In this document: piece by piece, positions 16,744-25,434 of the stretch
Numbering within the stretch: the first letter of the stretch is position 1
Layout of the letters: each line of letters opens with the position of its first letter
Assembly: GCA_903918755.1 (NCBI GenBank)
Contig: CAIXFN010000104.1
Coordinates: 21,186 to 85,185 of the forward strand
DNA from: an uncultured Pedosphaera sp.
Lineage (GTDB): Bacteria > Verrucomicrobiota > Verrucomicrobiia > Limisphaerales > Pedosphaeraceae
Reading direction: 5' to 3'
DNA length: 64,000 bases
Translations under genes and position numbers: made by a program
Notes under the pieces: model-generated
The model's input: the letters and a program-made list of their open reading frames with translations, nothing else
The model's database searches: none
Told to the model about the DNA's origin: nothing

Positions 16744-17091
16744 ATGCCCATTTCGCAAAACCTCAAGTGCAGAGCTATGGTCCAGAAGGACGCGAAGTGT
16801 GACCATCCGCCCGGCGCAGCACTGATGCGCCGCTGGGCAGCAGAGTTGGCGACGGCGGGCTGGAGCACCGCCAAGCACCCGGACCGGGCACTGGATTATG
16901 TGCGCCAGGCAATGGGCCAGGTAAATCTCCGGGGCGTACGCAACCGGCAGGCGGTCCAGCTATTCGCCGATGCCGAGCGGGATACTCTTCCGAATCCTGA
17001 ACTCCAAGCGAAAACCCACCCCTTCGCCATCCGAAACAAAATCCGCCTAAATTCCTACCGTAGGAATACGCCCCCGCCCAACGCGTGCTAA
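16744..17091 (+). CDS. Cassette E: hypothetical protein, probably truncated by the long repeat
   Basis: 115 residues. The ATG lies 15 bp after attC site 4, and the leader (CCGCCCGACCACGCC) is almost identical to that of cassette C. The first ~85 residues look protein-like (MRRWAAELATAGW, DYVRQAMGQVNLRGVRNRQ), but the last ~35 codons fall in DNA that belongs to the inverted repeat starting near 17.0 kb, and no attC follows. The native C-terminus and recombination site were probably lost. Confidence 0.4.
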   Translation: MPISQNLKCRAMVQKDAKCDHPPGAALMRRWAAELATAGWSTAKHPDRALDYVRQAMGQVNLRGVRNRQAVQLFADAERDTLPNPELQAKTHPFAIRNKIRLNSYRRNTPPPNAC

Positions 17092-18060
17092 TTGTACTCC
17101 ATGGAAACTGGTTGATCATTCCATCTGCAAAAATTCGGTGCGCTGCCCGCGCCCGCCCGCATACCCCGACGCCTCGCGGTCTCGCCCCAAAAATGCGCCA
17201 CCGCCAACCTGCTGCTTTTGACTGCGCAAGCCCCCCCCGGGCCCGCGGTCCCGCTCTTTGACATCTTGATTGTGGTTGCCTGACGCCGCTCGCCCGGCGG
17301 GTGGACAACGCGCCCCCCACCCGCCGGCCTGGCCAGCCAAAACCGGCGAGTCCAAGCTAAACAAACTTAATCCAGTTTCGCCGCAATCGCCTTTTCACGG
17401 AGTGCGGCCATCCCTGGCCGCAGCAACACCCTGCAATCCATCGCACCAAACAAATCCGGCCGCCCCCCTTCCCCACGCTGAGTCGCCCTTCCGGACACTT
17501 AATCCAGTTTCATTTTCACGACTTTGGTGGCTTCGTGTGAGGCATCCCAGATCCCGCCAACCGCCGGATCCCCCTCCAAAACTGCCAGTCCAGGTTCCGG
17601 ACATTTAACCTGCCCGGCGTAGCTGCTCTCAGCGAAGACGGGTCCAGTTTCATTTGCTTGGCTTCGTGTGGGGTGCTCCCAGCCCCCACCGGCCCGGCGA
17701 GCGCCCCGGCCAAAACCGCCGAGTCCAGGTTAAACAAACTTAATCCAACTTCGTTTCCCTCGCTCCGCGCCCTCCCAGTCCACCATAGCTTTAAGCGAAG
17801 GTGGGTGAGAACCTTCCCGCTGGTTCCCCAAACCACCGAGTCTCAGTTGTCCCCGAAGTTCCCCATTAAACCAGTTCATGTTTAGCGATTTTTGCGCCTT
17901 TCGCGCCCTGCGAAGCTCCTGAGCGTAGCACGGGTTGCGGCTAAAGATTCTCCCGTATTTCGACCCGAGTCGCCCTTGCGGACACTTAATCCAGTTTCAT
18001 TTTCGCGGCTTCTCGGCTTCGGGCGAGGCTCCCCCGCCCGGGCCAAAACCGCCGAGTCCA
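17000..18060 (+). repeat. Long inverted repeat, left copy
   Basis: About 1 kb that recurs in reverse orientation at about 39800-40930. Shared landmarks include GGAATACGC near 17060, CCCGCTCTTTGACATCTTGA near 17250, CGCTCGCCCGGCGGGTGG near 17290, GGCCATCCCTGGCCGCAGCA near 17410, and the stretch 17700-17990, where even chance reading frames are nearly identical. Inside are many copies of a short module ending ACTTAATCCAGTTTC or AACTTAATCCA. No real gene is present; small reading frames here are by-products of the repeat. Similar modules continue to about 18230. Confidence 0.75.
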
Positions 18061-18297
18061 GGCTAAACAAACGTAATCCAACCTCGGTTCCCTCGCTCCG
18101 CGCACTCCGCGCCTCCGCGTGAAACATATTCCCGATGTTTCCCCAAACCAGCTGGCGTCCAGCTTCCGGACACTTAACCTGCCCGGCGTAGCTCCCAGCG
18201 TAGTCGGGTCCAGTTTCCGCGTTGCACCTGACCCGCCACCCACCTGGCGATTCCAGACTGTCCATTTCCCGGCCGAAATGTTTATCCTCCCCCCACT

Positions 18298-19230
18298 ATG
18301 AGCAAAACGGCATTGTTATTTGCAGGTCAAGGCGCCCAAACCGTGGGCATGGGCAAAGACCTGGCGGAAGCCTTTCCGACGGCACGAGCCTGGTTCGACC
18401 GGGCTAACGAAGCCCTGGGCTACGACCTGACCAGCGTGTGTTTCCAGGGACCGGAAGCCGAACTGACCAACACCGGGAATGCCCAGCCGGGAATTTTCCT
18501 CGTGAGTTGGGTGACCCTGGAACTCCTCCGCGAACGCCTGCCCGCTCTGCACTTTGACGCCACCGCCGGTTTGTCCCTGGGCGAATTCACCGCCTTGTCC
18601 GCCGCCGAAGCCCTGGATTTTGCCGCCGGTTTGCGCCTGGTGCGGCAGCGCGGACGCTTCATGCAGGAAGCCTGCGAAACCACCAAAGGGGGTATGGCCG
18701 CGGTCCTGGGCCTGGACGAAGCTCCGACCCGCGAAGTTTGCGCCGCTGCCGGGGTCGAACTGGCCAATTTGAATTGTCCGGGGCAGTTGGTCATTTCCGG
18801 TGCCGCCGACAAGATCGCCACCGCCTGCGATCTCGCCAAAGCGCGGGGCGCCAAACGCGCCGTGGCTTTGCCCGTGGCCGGGGCCTACCATTCCGCCCTC
18901 ATGGCGGGGGCACAGCCGAAGTTGCGGGCCGAATTGGCGGCCACCCGGATCTCCGCCCCGACGGTTCCCGTGATCTCGAATGTCACCGCCCAACCGCACG
19001 GCACTCCGGCGGAAATCGCCGATTTGCTGGTCGCCCAGGTCACCTCCTCGGTCCGCTGGGAGCAATCGATGCGTTTCCTTCTGGCGCAAGGCTTTACCCG
19101 CTTCATCGAACTGGGGCCCGGCAAGGCCTTGAGCGGTTTTATGAAGCGGATCGAGCCCTCCGTCCAAATGTTGAACGTGGGGGATGTCGCCAGTCTGGAA
19201 GCCACCGTTCAGGCGCTGACGGCCGGCTGA
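18298..19230 (+). CDS. fabD: Malonyl-CoA:ACP transacylase
   Basis: 310 residues. N-terminal FAGQGAQTVGMG, nucleophile S93 in GLSLGEFTAL and histidine H198 in AYHSALM are the family marks; ELGPGKALSGF near the C-terminus also fits. It transfers malonyl from CoA to ACP to feed fatty-acid elongation. The nucleophile elbow has L where many enzymes have H (GHSLGE), a variant seen in other FabD proteins. It begins the fab cluster; acpP and fabF are downstream on the same strand. fabH and plsX, often neighbours, are absent, and the repeat lies directly upstream. Confidence 0.93.
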   Translation: MSKTALLFAGQGAQTVGMGKDLAEAFPTARAWFDRANEALGYDLTSVCFQGPEAELTNTGNAQPGIFLVSWVTLELLRERLPALHFDATAGLSLGEFTALSAAEALDFAAGLRLVRQRGRFMQEACETTKGGMAAVLGLDEAPTREVCAAAGVELANLNCPGQLVISGAADKIATACDLAKARGAKRAVALPVAGAYHSALMAGAQPKLRAELAATRISAPTVPVISNVTAQPHGTPAEIADLLVAQVTSSVRWEQSMRFLLAQGFTRFIELGPGKALSGFMKRIEPSVQMLNVGDVASLEATVQALTAG

Positions 19231-19283
19231 CCGGCCCGCACATTTTCTTTACGAGCCGCCCCCTTTTCCGGTTTCATCGGGAC

Positions 19284-20201
19284 ATGAACCTCCTCGCTCT
19301 CGCTCCTGTCGTTGTGGTCTGGCTGCTGATGGCCGGGGCGGTTTCCAGCCAGGCCTCGGAACCGTCCGCCCCGCTCGATCTCTGGCCTAAAGGAGCGCCG
19401 GGCGAAAAAGGCGATATTGGCACAGAACTCGACACCACCAAACCGACGGATGGCCAGGTGGCGGGTAAGCGCTTGATGCGCGTCGGGAATGTGTCCCGGC
19501 CGACGCTCACCATCTTCCGCCCCGTGGCGGATTTGAACACGGGCGCGGCCGTGGTGGTCTGCCCCGGCGGCGGTTACAGCATTCTGGCTTGGGATTTGGA
19601 GGGGACCGAGATTTGCGAGTGGCTGAACTCCCTGGGAGTGACCGGAGTGCTGCTAAAATACCGGGTGCCGGCCCGCGCGGGGTTACCCCGTTACGCAGCT
19701 CCCTTGCAAGACGCCCAACGCGCGCTCGGCGTGATCCGCCAACACGCGGGGGAATGGAATTTGGATACCAAAAAAATCGGCATCCTGGGCTTTTCCGCCG
19801 GCGGCCACCTGGCGGCCATGGCGAGCACGCACTTCGATGCGCGCACCTACGAAGCTCAGGACGCGGCGGATGAACTGAGTTGCCGGCCCGATTTCACCGT
19901 GCTGATATACCCCGCCTACCTGAACGTGAAAGGGCAACCCGGCCGATTGGCGCCCGAAGTGACGGTCACCACGAATACCCCGCCCGCTTTTCTGCTCCAG
20001 ACGCAGGATGATGGGCTGGGAGTGGACAATGTCATGGCCTACGGGATGGCCTTGCAGGGCTTGAAAATCCCCGCCGAACTGCACGTGTTCCCCACCGGTG
20101 GCCACGGCTACGGCCTCCGCCCCACGGATCAGGCGGTGACGGGTTGGCCCCGGTTGGCGGCTGCCTGGTTGCGGGGGCGTGGGCTGGTCGCCACCAAATA
20201 A
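19284..20201 (+). CDS. Secreted alpha/beta hydrolase (acetylesterase/lipase-like)
   Basis: 305 residues from the ATG at 19284, with a signal peptide (LLALAPVVVVWLLMAGAVSS). The nucleophile elbow is GFSAGGH, with an upstream oxyanion segment VVVCPGGGY and a C-terminal TGGHGYG that supplies the histidine. This is the BD-FAE/acetyl-xylan-esterase-like group. It probably deacylates carbohydrates in the periplasm. It sits between fabD and fabG on the same strand without an obvious role in fatty-acid synthesis. Confidence 0.85.
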   Translation: MNLLALAPVVVVWLLMAGAVSSQASEPSAPLDLWPKGAPGEKGDIGTELDTTKPTDGQVAGKRLMRVGNVSRPTLTIFRPVADLNTGAAVVVCPGGGYSILAWDLEGTEICEWLNSLGVTGVLLKYRVPARAGLPRYAAPLQDAQRALGVIRQHAGEWNLDTKKIGILGFSAGGHLAAMASTHFDARTYEAQDAADELSCRPDFTVLIYPAYLNVKGQPGRLAPEVTVTTNTPPAFLLQTQDDGLGVDNVMAYGMALQGLKIPAELHVFPTGGHGYGLRPTDQAVTGWPRLAAAWLRGRGLVATK

Positions 20202-20244
20202 AAACTGTTCAACTGCCCGTGAATGGCAAATATTGCGGTCGATT

Positions 20245-20988
20245 ATGAGTCAATTAGCGAATCAGATTGCGGTGGTAACCGGTGCCGGACGTGGGATCGG
20301 GCGGGCGATTGCCCTGGCGTTTGCTGCGGCGGGCGCGGATGTCGTCTGTATCTCCCGGACCGCGGAGAATTCCGAAAAGGTGGCCGGCGAAGTGCGCGCC
20401 CTGGGCCGCCGGGCTTGGGCGCTGGCGGTGGATGTTTCCGATGCCGCCGCGGTCAACGCGGCCGCGGAACAGGTGCTCACCGACGCGGGCCGGCTTGATA
20501 TTCTGGTGAATAACGCCGGCGTCACCCGGGATGGCTTGCTGATGCGGATGAGCGACGCGGATTGGGACACCGTGCTCAACACCAATTTGAAGGGGGCCTT
20601 CCATTTTACCCGGGCCTTTTCCCGCGCCCTCTTGAAACAACGCTCGGGGCGGATCATTAACATCGCGTCCGTGATCGGGCTCATCGGTAACGCCGGCCAG
20701 GCCAACTACGCGGCCAGCAAGGCCGGCCTGATCGGGTTCACCAAGGCAACCGCCCGGGAGATGGCCTCTCGTGGCATCACGGTGAATGCCGTGGCCCCTG
20801 GCTTTATCGAAACCGACATGACAGCGGGACTGAAACCCGAAGTGCAGGAGGATATTTTGCGCCGGATTCCGCTGAATTGTCTGGGCCAGTCCGAGGATGT
20901 GGCCCAGGCGGCCCTGTTTCTCGCCGGGCCGGCCGGCCGCTACATTACCGGGCAGGTGCTCACCGTCGATGGTGGAATGGTGATGTGA
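20245..20988 (+). CDS. fabG: 3-oxoacyl-ACP reductase
   Basis: 247 residues from the ATG at 20245. SDR marks: TGAGRGIGRAIA for the cofactor, NNAG, the catalytic serine in IINIASVIG, and Y-AAS-K in NYAASKAGLIGF; the end TGQVLTVDGGMVM is typical of FabG. NADPH-dependent reduction of 3-oxoacyl-ACP. Its place before acpP and fabF supports the assignment over other SDRs. Confidence 0.93.
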   Translation: MSQLANQIAVVTGAGRGIGRAIALAFAAAGADVVCISRTAENSEKVAGEVRALGRRAWALAVDVSDAAAVNAAAEQVLTDAGRLDILVNNAGVTRDGLLMRMSDADWDTVLNTNLKGAFHFTRAFSRALLKQRSGRIINIASVIGLIGNAGQANYAASKAGLIGFTKATAREMASRGITVNAVAPGFIETDMTAGLKPEVQEDILRRIPLNCLGQSEDVAQAALFLAGPAGRYITGQVLTVDGGMVM

Positions 20989-21201
20989 CCCGCGGTGGGG
21001 CGCCGGGGTTCTGTCAGGACAAAATCTTTCAAATTCACCCTTTACGGCCCCCCGCCCAGCGGCTAGAGAATGGTGTTGAAATTGAATTGAATGAACGGTC
21101 CGGGCCACCATCTTGAAGCAAATGTAAAATTGGCGATGCCAATCTTGGCACTGGTCGAACCGTAAACTGGACATATTGAAATAATCGAAACGGAGCAACC
21201 C

Positions 21202-21447
21202 ATGGCTGAAAAATCTATCGAACAGAGAGTAAAAGACATCATCGTCGAACAACTCGGCGTCAAGGCCGACCAGGTGACCCCGGAAGCCAGGTTCATTGAG
21301 GACTTGGGCGCCGACTCACTCGACACCGTGGAGTTGGTCATGGCGTTGGAAGAGGAATTTGGCAATCAGATCCCGGACGAACAGGCCGAGAAGCTGCAAA
21401 GCGTCGGAGATGTGATCAAGTATATCGAAGAAACGCAGCCGAAATAA
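21202..21447 (+). CDS. acpP: Acyl carrier protein
   Basis: 81 residues, acidic, with the phosphopantetheine attachment site S39 in [19 protein letters not shown]. Length and sequence are standard. It carries the growing acyl chain on a 4'-phosphopantetheine arm. It lies between fabG and fabF; the 210 bp upstream probably hold its own promoter, as is usual for highly expressed acpP genes. Confidence 0.96.
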   Translation: MAEKSIEQRVKDIIVEQLGVKADQVTPEARFIEDLGADSLDTVELVMALEEEFGNQIPDEQAEKLQSVGDVIKYIEETQPK

Positions 21448-21510
21448 CCGCAGGGGCAATGCGGCGGGGCGGTTTTGGCTGACGCCAGCTCAAGCTGCCC
21501 CGTTTAATTT

Positions 21511-22770
21511 ATGGCAATTAACTGGATGGAACGTCGGGTGGTCGTGACCGGGTTGGGGGTGGTTTCCTCCCTCGGCCACAGCATCGCGCCATTCTGGGAG
21601 AATGTCATCGCCGGCCGTTGCGGCATTGGCCGCATCACGGCTTTTGACCCGGCGCTGTATGATTGCCAGATTGCCGCCGAAGTCCGGGATTTTAATCCCG
21701 GACCGGCGTTTCCCTCGCCCAAGGAGTTGAAGCGCACGGACCGGTTTTCCCAGTTCGGCGTCTTTGCGGGCTATCAGGCCCTGCTCGATTCCGGGATGAA
21801 TCTGGAGCAGGTCAACCGGGATGAGATCGGGGTCTATATTGGTTCGGGCATTGGCGGATTGCGCACCACGGAGGAACAACATTCCGTGCTGGTGGAGCGC
21901 GGCCCGGGCCGACTCTCCCCCTTCATGATCCCGATGCTGATTTCCAACATGGCCTCGGGCTTGTTTTCGATGTATTACAAGCTGCGCGGCCCGAATTTTG
22001 CCACCTGCTCCGCTTGCGCCACTTCCACCCACGCCATCGGCGAGGCCTGGCGCGCCATCAAAATGGGCGATGCTTCGGCTATTTTTGCCGGCGGCAGCGA
22101 AGCCACCATCGTCCGCATGGGCATCGGTGGCTTTTGCGCCATGCGCGCGATGAGCACCCGCAACGCCGAACCGGAACGCTCCTCCCGACCCTTTGACCGC
22201 GAGCGCGATGGTTTCGTCATGGGTGAAGGCGCCGGCGTCCTGGTGCTGGAGGAGTTGGGCCACGCCCGGGCTCGCGGAGCCCGGATCTACTGCGAAATCG
22301 TGGGCTATGGCAACACGGCCGACGCCAATCACATCACCTCCCCCGCCCCCGAAGGGGAAGGCGCCGCCCGTTGCATGAAAATGGCGTTGCGTTCCGGGGG
22401 GCTGAATCCCGAGGACATTTCTTATATTAACGCCCACGGCACTTCCACTCCGCAAGGCGACATTTGCGAGACCCAGGCCATCAAAACGGTCTTCGGCGCT
22501 CGCGCCCGCCAATTGGCGGTGAGTTCCACCAAGGGCGCCACCGGCCACATGCTGGGTGCCGCCGGTGCGGTCGAAATGGCGCTCTGCGCCCTGGCCATCC
22601 AGAACAACCTGGTGCCGCCCACCATCAATTACGAGAACCCCGATCCGGAATGCGACTTGGATTACGTCCCCAACCGCGCCCGGGAAATGACGGTGAATGC
22701 CGTGCTGAACAACTCGTTTGGCTTCGGTGGCCATAACGCCACCATTGCCGCCCGGAAATTCACCGATTGA
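21511..22770 (+). CDS. fabF: 3-oxoacyl-ACP synthase II
   Basis: 419 residues. RRVVVTGLGVVSSLG at the N-terminus, the nucleophile cysteine in CSACATSTHAIG, and the two histidines in NAHGTSTPQGD and KGATGHMLGAAG identify a KAS II condensing enzyme. It extends acyl-ACP with malonyl-ACP. It follows acpP by about 60 bp and completes the visible elongation set. Confidence 0.95.
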   Translation: MAINWMERRVVVTGLGVVSSLGHSIAPFWENVIAGRCGIGRITAFDPALYDCQIAAEVRDFNPGPAFPSPKELKRTDRFSQFGVFAGYQALLDSGMNLEQVNRDEIGVYIGSGIGGLRTTEEQHSVLVERGPGRLSPFMIPMLISNMASGLFSMYYKLRGPNFATCSACATSTHAIGEAWRAIKMGDASAIFAGGSEATIVRMGIGGFCAMRAMSTRNAEPERSSRPFDRERDGFVMGEGAGVLVLEELGHARARGARIYCEIVGYGNTADANHITSPAPEGEGAARCMKMALRSGGLNPEDISYINAHGTSTPQGDICETQAIKTVFGARARQLAVSSTKGATGHMLGAAGAVEMALCALAIQNNLVPPTINYENPDPECDLDYVPNRAREMTVNAVLNNSFGFGGHNATIAARKFTD

Positions 22771-22824
22771 GCCCGATCCGGCGCTTCTCTGGGTTTCGCG
22801 ATCACCGTTTGCTTAGGAACTAAA

Positions 22825-23175
22825 ATGGGTATAGCAAAGTATGTCTTCGTGGGAATCCGCGGCTCCGTCATGGCCTTGGATCGCAATACTGGCGAAATTA
22901 TTTGGGAAACCCATTTGAACGGGGATGGGTTGGTGATGCTGGTGCTGGTGGAAAATTCCATTTATGCCACCACCCATGGCGAACTCTTTTGCGTTGAAGC
23001 CTTCACCGGCCGGGTCCGTTGGGGCAACTCCCTGAAGGGCTATGGCACGGCCATCGCCACGATCGCCACTGCGGGATCAATCCCGGTTCCCGCCGCCGAC
23101 CTTTTTGCCGCCTCCACCCCTCCCGAGCGCCGGCCCATCAATCCCGGTGATACGGACACCATCTTCATTGATTAG
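22825..23175 (+). CDS. Small PQQ-like beta-propeller repeat protein
   Basis: 116 residues. Two propeller-blade motifs are visible (LDRNTGEIIWETHL and VEAFTGRVRWGNSL), each with the W-containing turn of PQQ/WD-like blades. There is no signal peptide and it is too short for a closed propeller, so it would have to oligomerise or bind another protein. It lies on the same strand between fabF and the phosphorylase gene. Function unknown. Confidence 0.7.
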   Translation: MGIAKYVFVGIRGSVMALDRNTGEIIWETHLNGDGLVMLVLVENSIYATTHGELFCVEAFTGRVRWGNSLKGYGTAIATIATAGSIPVPAADLFAASTPPERRPINPGDTDTIFID

Positions 23176-23189
23176 CCGCGGTCTCCGCC

Positions 23190-24503
23190 GTGAATTTCCT
23201 GCCCCTGATCGAGGCCAAGCGTGATGGCCGACTGCTCACGGGCCGGTTTCAGGAAATCATTACTGCCTTTGTCGCAGGCCAAATCCCGGACTACCAAATG
23301 GCCGCCTTTCTCATGGCGGTCTATTTTCGCGGCCTGAACCGGGACGAGGTCCGGGAGTTGACGCTGGCAATGCGTGATTCCGGGGATCGCCTCTTCTTCC
23401 CTCCGGACCACCGTCCTTTGGTGGACAAACACTCCACCGGCGGCGTCGGCGATAAAGTCTCCCTTCCCTTGGCACCGCTCCTGGCGGCCTTGGGATTTCG
23501 CGTCCCGATGATTTCCGGCCGCGGCTTGGGAATCACCGGCGGCACTCTGGATAAATTGGAATCCATCCCCGGATTCTCCACCGCCCTGGCCGCCCCTCGA
23601 ATCGTCGAGTTGGTGCAGTCTCTGGGGGTCGTGATGGCTGGCCAGACCGACCGGATGGTTCCCGCCGACAAGGGGTTATATGCCCTGCGGGATGTGACCG
23701 GGACCGTGCCGTCGATTTCCTTGATCACGGCCTCCATCCTCTCCAAGAAGCTCGCCGAAGGTTTGCAGGCGTTGGTGCTCGATGTAAAATTCGGGGTGGC
23801 CGCGTTCATGCCAGATCTCGCGCAGGCCACGGAATTGGCGCACGCCATGGTCGCTCTTGGCCGGGAATGCGGGGTCAACACCCGGGCCGTGCTCACCAAC
23901 ATGGATCGGCCGCTGGGACGCGCCGCGGGCAACTGGCTGGAAGTGAAGGAATCCGTCGACTGTCTGCAAGGGCGTGGCCCCGCGGATTTGCGGGAACTGG
24001 TCCTGACCCTCGCCGCTCATCTGCAAGTCCAAACGGACCTGGCACCCAATCTTGCCGCCGGACGCGACCGGGCTGAAAAATGTCTCGCATCCGAGGCCCC
24101 GCTGCGAAAATGGGAAGAAATGCTCACCGCCCAGGGTGCGCGAATGGCGGAGTTCCACGAACTCTTGGAACTGGACCATCTGGCTCCCGTCGTCAGTGAG
24201 GTCCGGGCCCCACACGGCGGCCATGTGACCAAGTGCGACGCCCGGGTGATCGGCGAGGTGGTACGCGATCTCGGCGGGGGCCGCCTGACCAAGACCTCGG
24301 TGGTGGACCCCGCCGTGGGTTTGGATCTTATGGCCGCGCCGGGCGAGACCATCTCCAGCGGTGACCTGCTTTGCCGGGTTCACGCCACCGACCAGGCATC
24401 CGCCTCGATGGCGGTCGAGCGACTGGCTGGGGAGGCTTGGGTGATCGCAAATGACCCCGGCGCCCCCCTTCCCCCTCTCTGCGCGGGCGTCATCGAATCG
24501 TAG
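23190..24503 (+). CDS. Pyrimidine-nucleoside (thymidine) phosphorylase
   Basis: 437 residues from a GTG start. Conserved blocks: KRDGRLLTG at the N-terminus, the phosphate-binding DKHSTGGVGDKVS, GRGLGITGGTLDKLESIPG (the family signature) and AGQTDRMVPADKGLYALRDVTGTV. It cleaves thymidine or other pyrimidine nucleosides with phosphate for base salvage. Discrimination between DeoA and Pdp activity is not possible here. It starts 14 bp after the previous stop and is convergent with lpxA. Confidence 0.9.
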   Translation: MNFLPLIEAKRDGRLLTGRFQEIITAFVAGQIPDYQMAAFLMAVYFRGLNRDEVRELTLAMRDSGDRLFFPPDHRPLVDKHSTGGVGDKVSLPLAPLLAALGFRVPMISGRGLGITGGTLDKLESIPGFSTALAAPRIVELVQSLGVVMAGQTDRMVPADKGLYALRDVTGTVPSISLITASILSKKLAEGLQALVLDVKFGVAAFMPDLAQATELAHAMVALGRECGVNTRAVLTNMDRPLGRAAGNWLEVKESVDCLQGRGPADLRELVLTLAAHLQVQTDLAPNLAAGRDRAEKCLASEAPLRKWEEMLTAQGARMAEFHELLELDHLAPVVSEVRAPHGGHVTKCDARVIGEVVRDLGGGRLTKTSVVDPAVGLDLMAAPGETISSGDLLCRVHATDQASASMAVERLAGEAWVIANDPGAPLPPLCAGVIES

Positions 24504-24517
24504 CGCCGGGTGCGGCT

Positions 24518-25327
24518 TCAATCCTCCGTCGCCGGGGCTTCCACCTCAAGTTTCCCGGAACTGGAATCCCGGCACAAACCCCGCTTGGTCGCCGCGGCAA
24601 AATCCAGCAGGACGACCGCCGGGCCGCTCGCGAATCGGGCTCGCGCTTCCTCGATTGCGGGACGCAATCGCCGTCCGCTGCGAAACAGAATTTGATAAAC
24701 CTGCTTCAGCTCCAACCGCTCCGCCGGTGCGAACCCGGCCCGGCGCAAGCCGATAATGTTCAACCCACAAATCTGGTTATCATGGCGCGCGATGCAGTAG
24801 GGAGGCAGGTCTTTGCTGATGCCGGATCCTCCCTGCATCAGGGCGAGCGTCCCCACGCGCGTAAACTGGTGCAACAGGCAATTCCCGGATAGGAACACCC
24901 GGTCATCCACCCGCACATGACCACCCAGCAGCGCCCCGTTGGCGATGATCACATGGTTGCCAACGACCGAGTTGTGACCAATGTGACAGTTGGCCATCAG
25001 AAAATTGTGCGAGCCGATGACCGTGTCTTCCGTGAGTTTGGCCGAGCGGTGGACAGTGACATGTTCCCGAAAAACATTGTGATCCCCAATCTTCAGCCCG
25101 GTCGGCTCCCCGCGGTATTTGAGGTCTTGCGGGGCATCGCCAATCACACAACCGGCGTGAAATTGATTGTGTGAACCGATGCGCGTATTGCCCGTGAGGT
25201 GCACATGCGGACCGACCTGGCAATGCGGTCCCAGTTCGACTCCGGCGTCGATCACCGAGTACGGCCCGACGGTGACGGTGGCGTCCACCCGGGCCGCGGG
25301 ATGAATGAGGGCGGTAGGAGCGATCAT
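24518..25327 (-). CDS. lpxA: UDP-N-acetylglucosamine O-acyltransferase
   Basis: 269 residues. Left-handed beta-helix hexapeptide repeats cover the first ~190 residues (VTVGPYSVIDAG, GDAPQDLKYRGEPT, FREHVTVHRS), with the catalytic histidine region NCHIGHNSVVGNHVIIAN, then a helical C-terminal domain (NIIGLRRAGF). It catalyses the first step of lipid A synthesis, indicating a Gram-negative outer membrane. It stands apart from other lpx genes. Confidence 0.93.
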   Translation of the reverse strand: MIAPTALIHPAARVDATVTVGPYSVIDAGVELGPHCQVGPHVHLTGNTRIGSHNQFHAGCVIGDAPQDLKYRGEPTGLKIGDHNVFREHVTVHRSAKLTEDTVIGSHNFLMANCHIGHNSVVGNHVIIANGALLGGHVRVDDRVFLSGNCLLHQFTRVGTLALMQGGSGISKDLPPYCIARHDNQICGLNIIGLRRAGFAPAERLELKQVYQILFRSGRRLRPAIEEARARFASGPAVVLLDFAAATKRGLCRDSSSGKLEVEAPATED

Positions 25328-25342
25328 TTAACCAGGGCCGTC

Positions 25343-25411
25343 GAAAAAGCGGGGCTTGAATCCATCATGGCCGGCATTTTGACCGATCGGGTTGAAAATT
25401 CAAGCCCCGCT
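25343..25411 (-). terminator. Candidate Rho-independent terminator
   Basis: The arms AGCGGGGCTTGAA (25348-25360) and TTCAAGCCCCGCT (25399-25411) are perfect 13-bp inverses. On the minus strand the stem is followed by five T residues (25347-25343), as expected for termination after the sugar dehydrogenase gene ending at 25435. The loop is unusually long (38 nt). Confidence 0.55.
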
Positions 25412-25434
25412 GACGCGTTTTCCGCCGGGAGCGC

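Noticed and set aside
17108..18290. Small reading frames within the repeat (both copies)
   Set aside because: They are identical between copies because the DNA is repeated, lack start-site features and use the repeat module in several frames.
21490..22734. Minus-strand 414-codon frame over fabF
   Set aside because: Shadow of the condensing enzyme gene, with no protein-like features.
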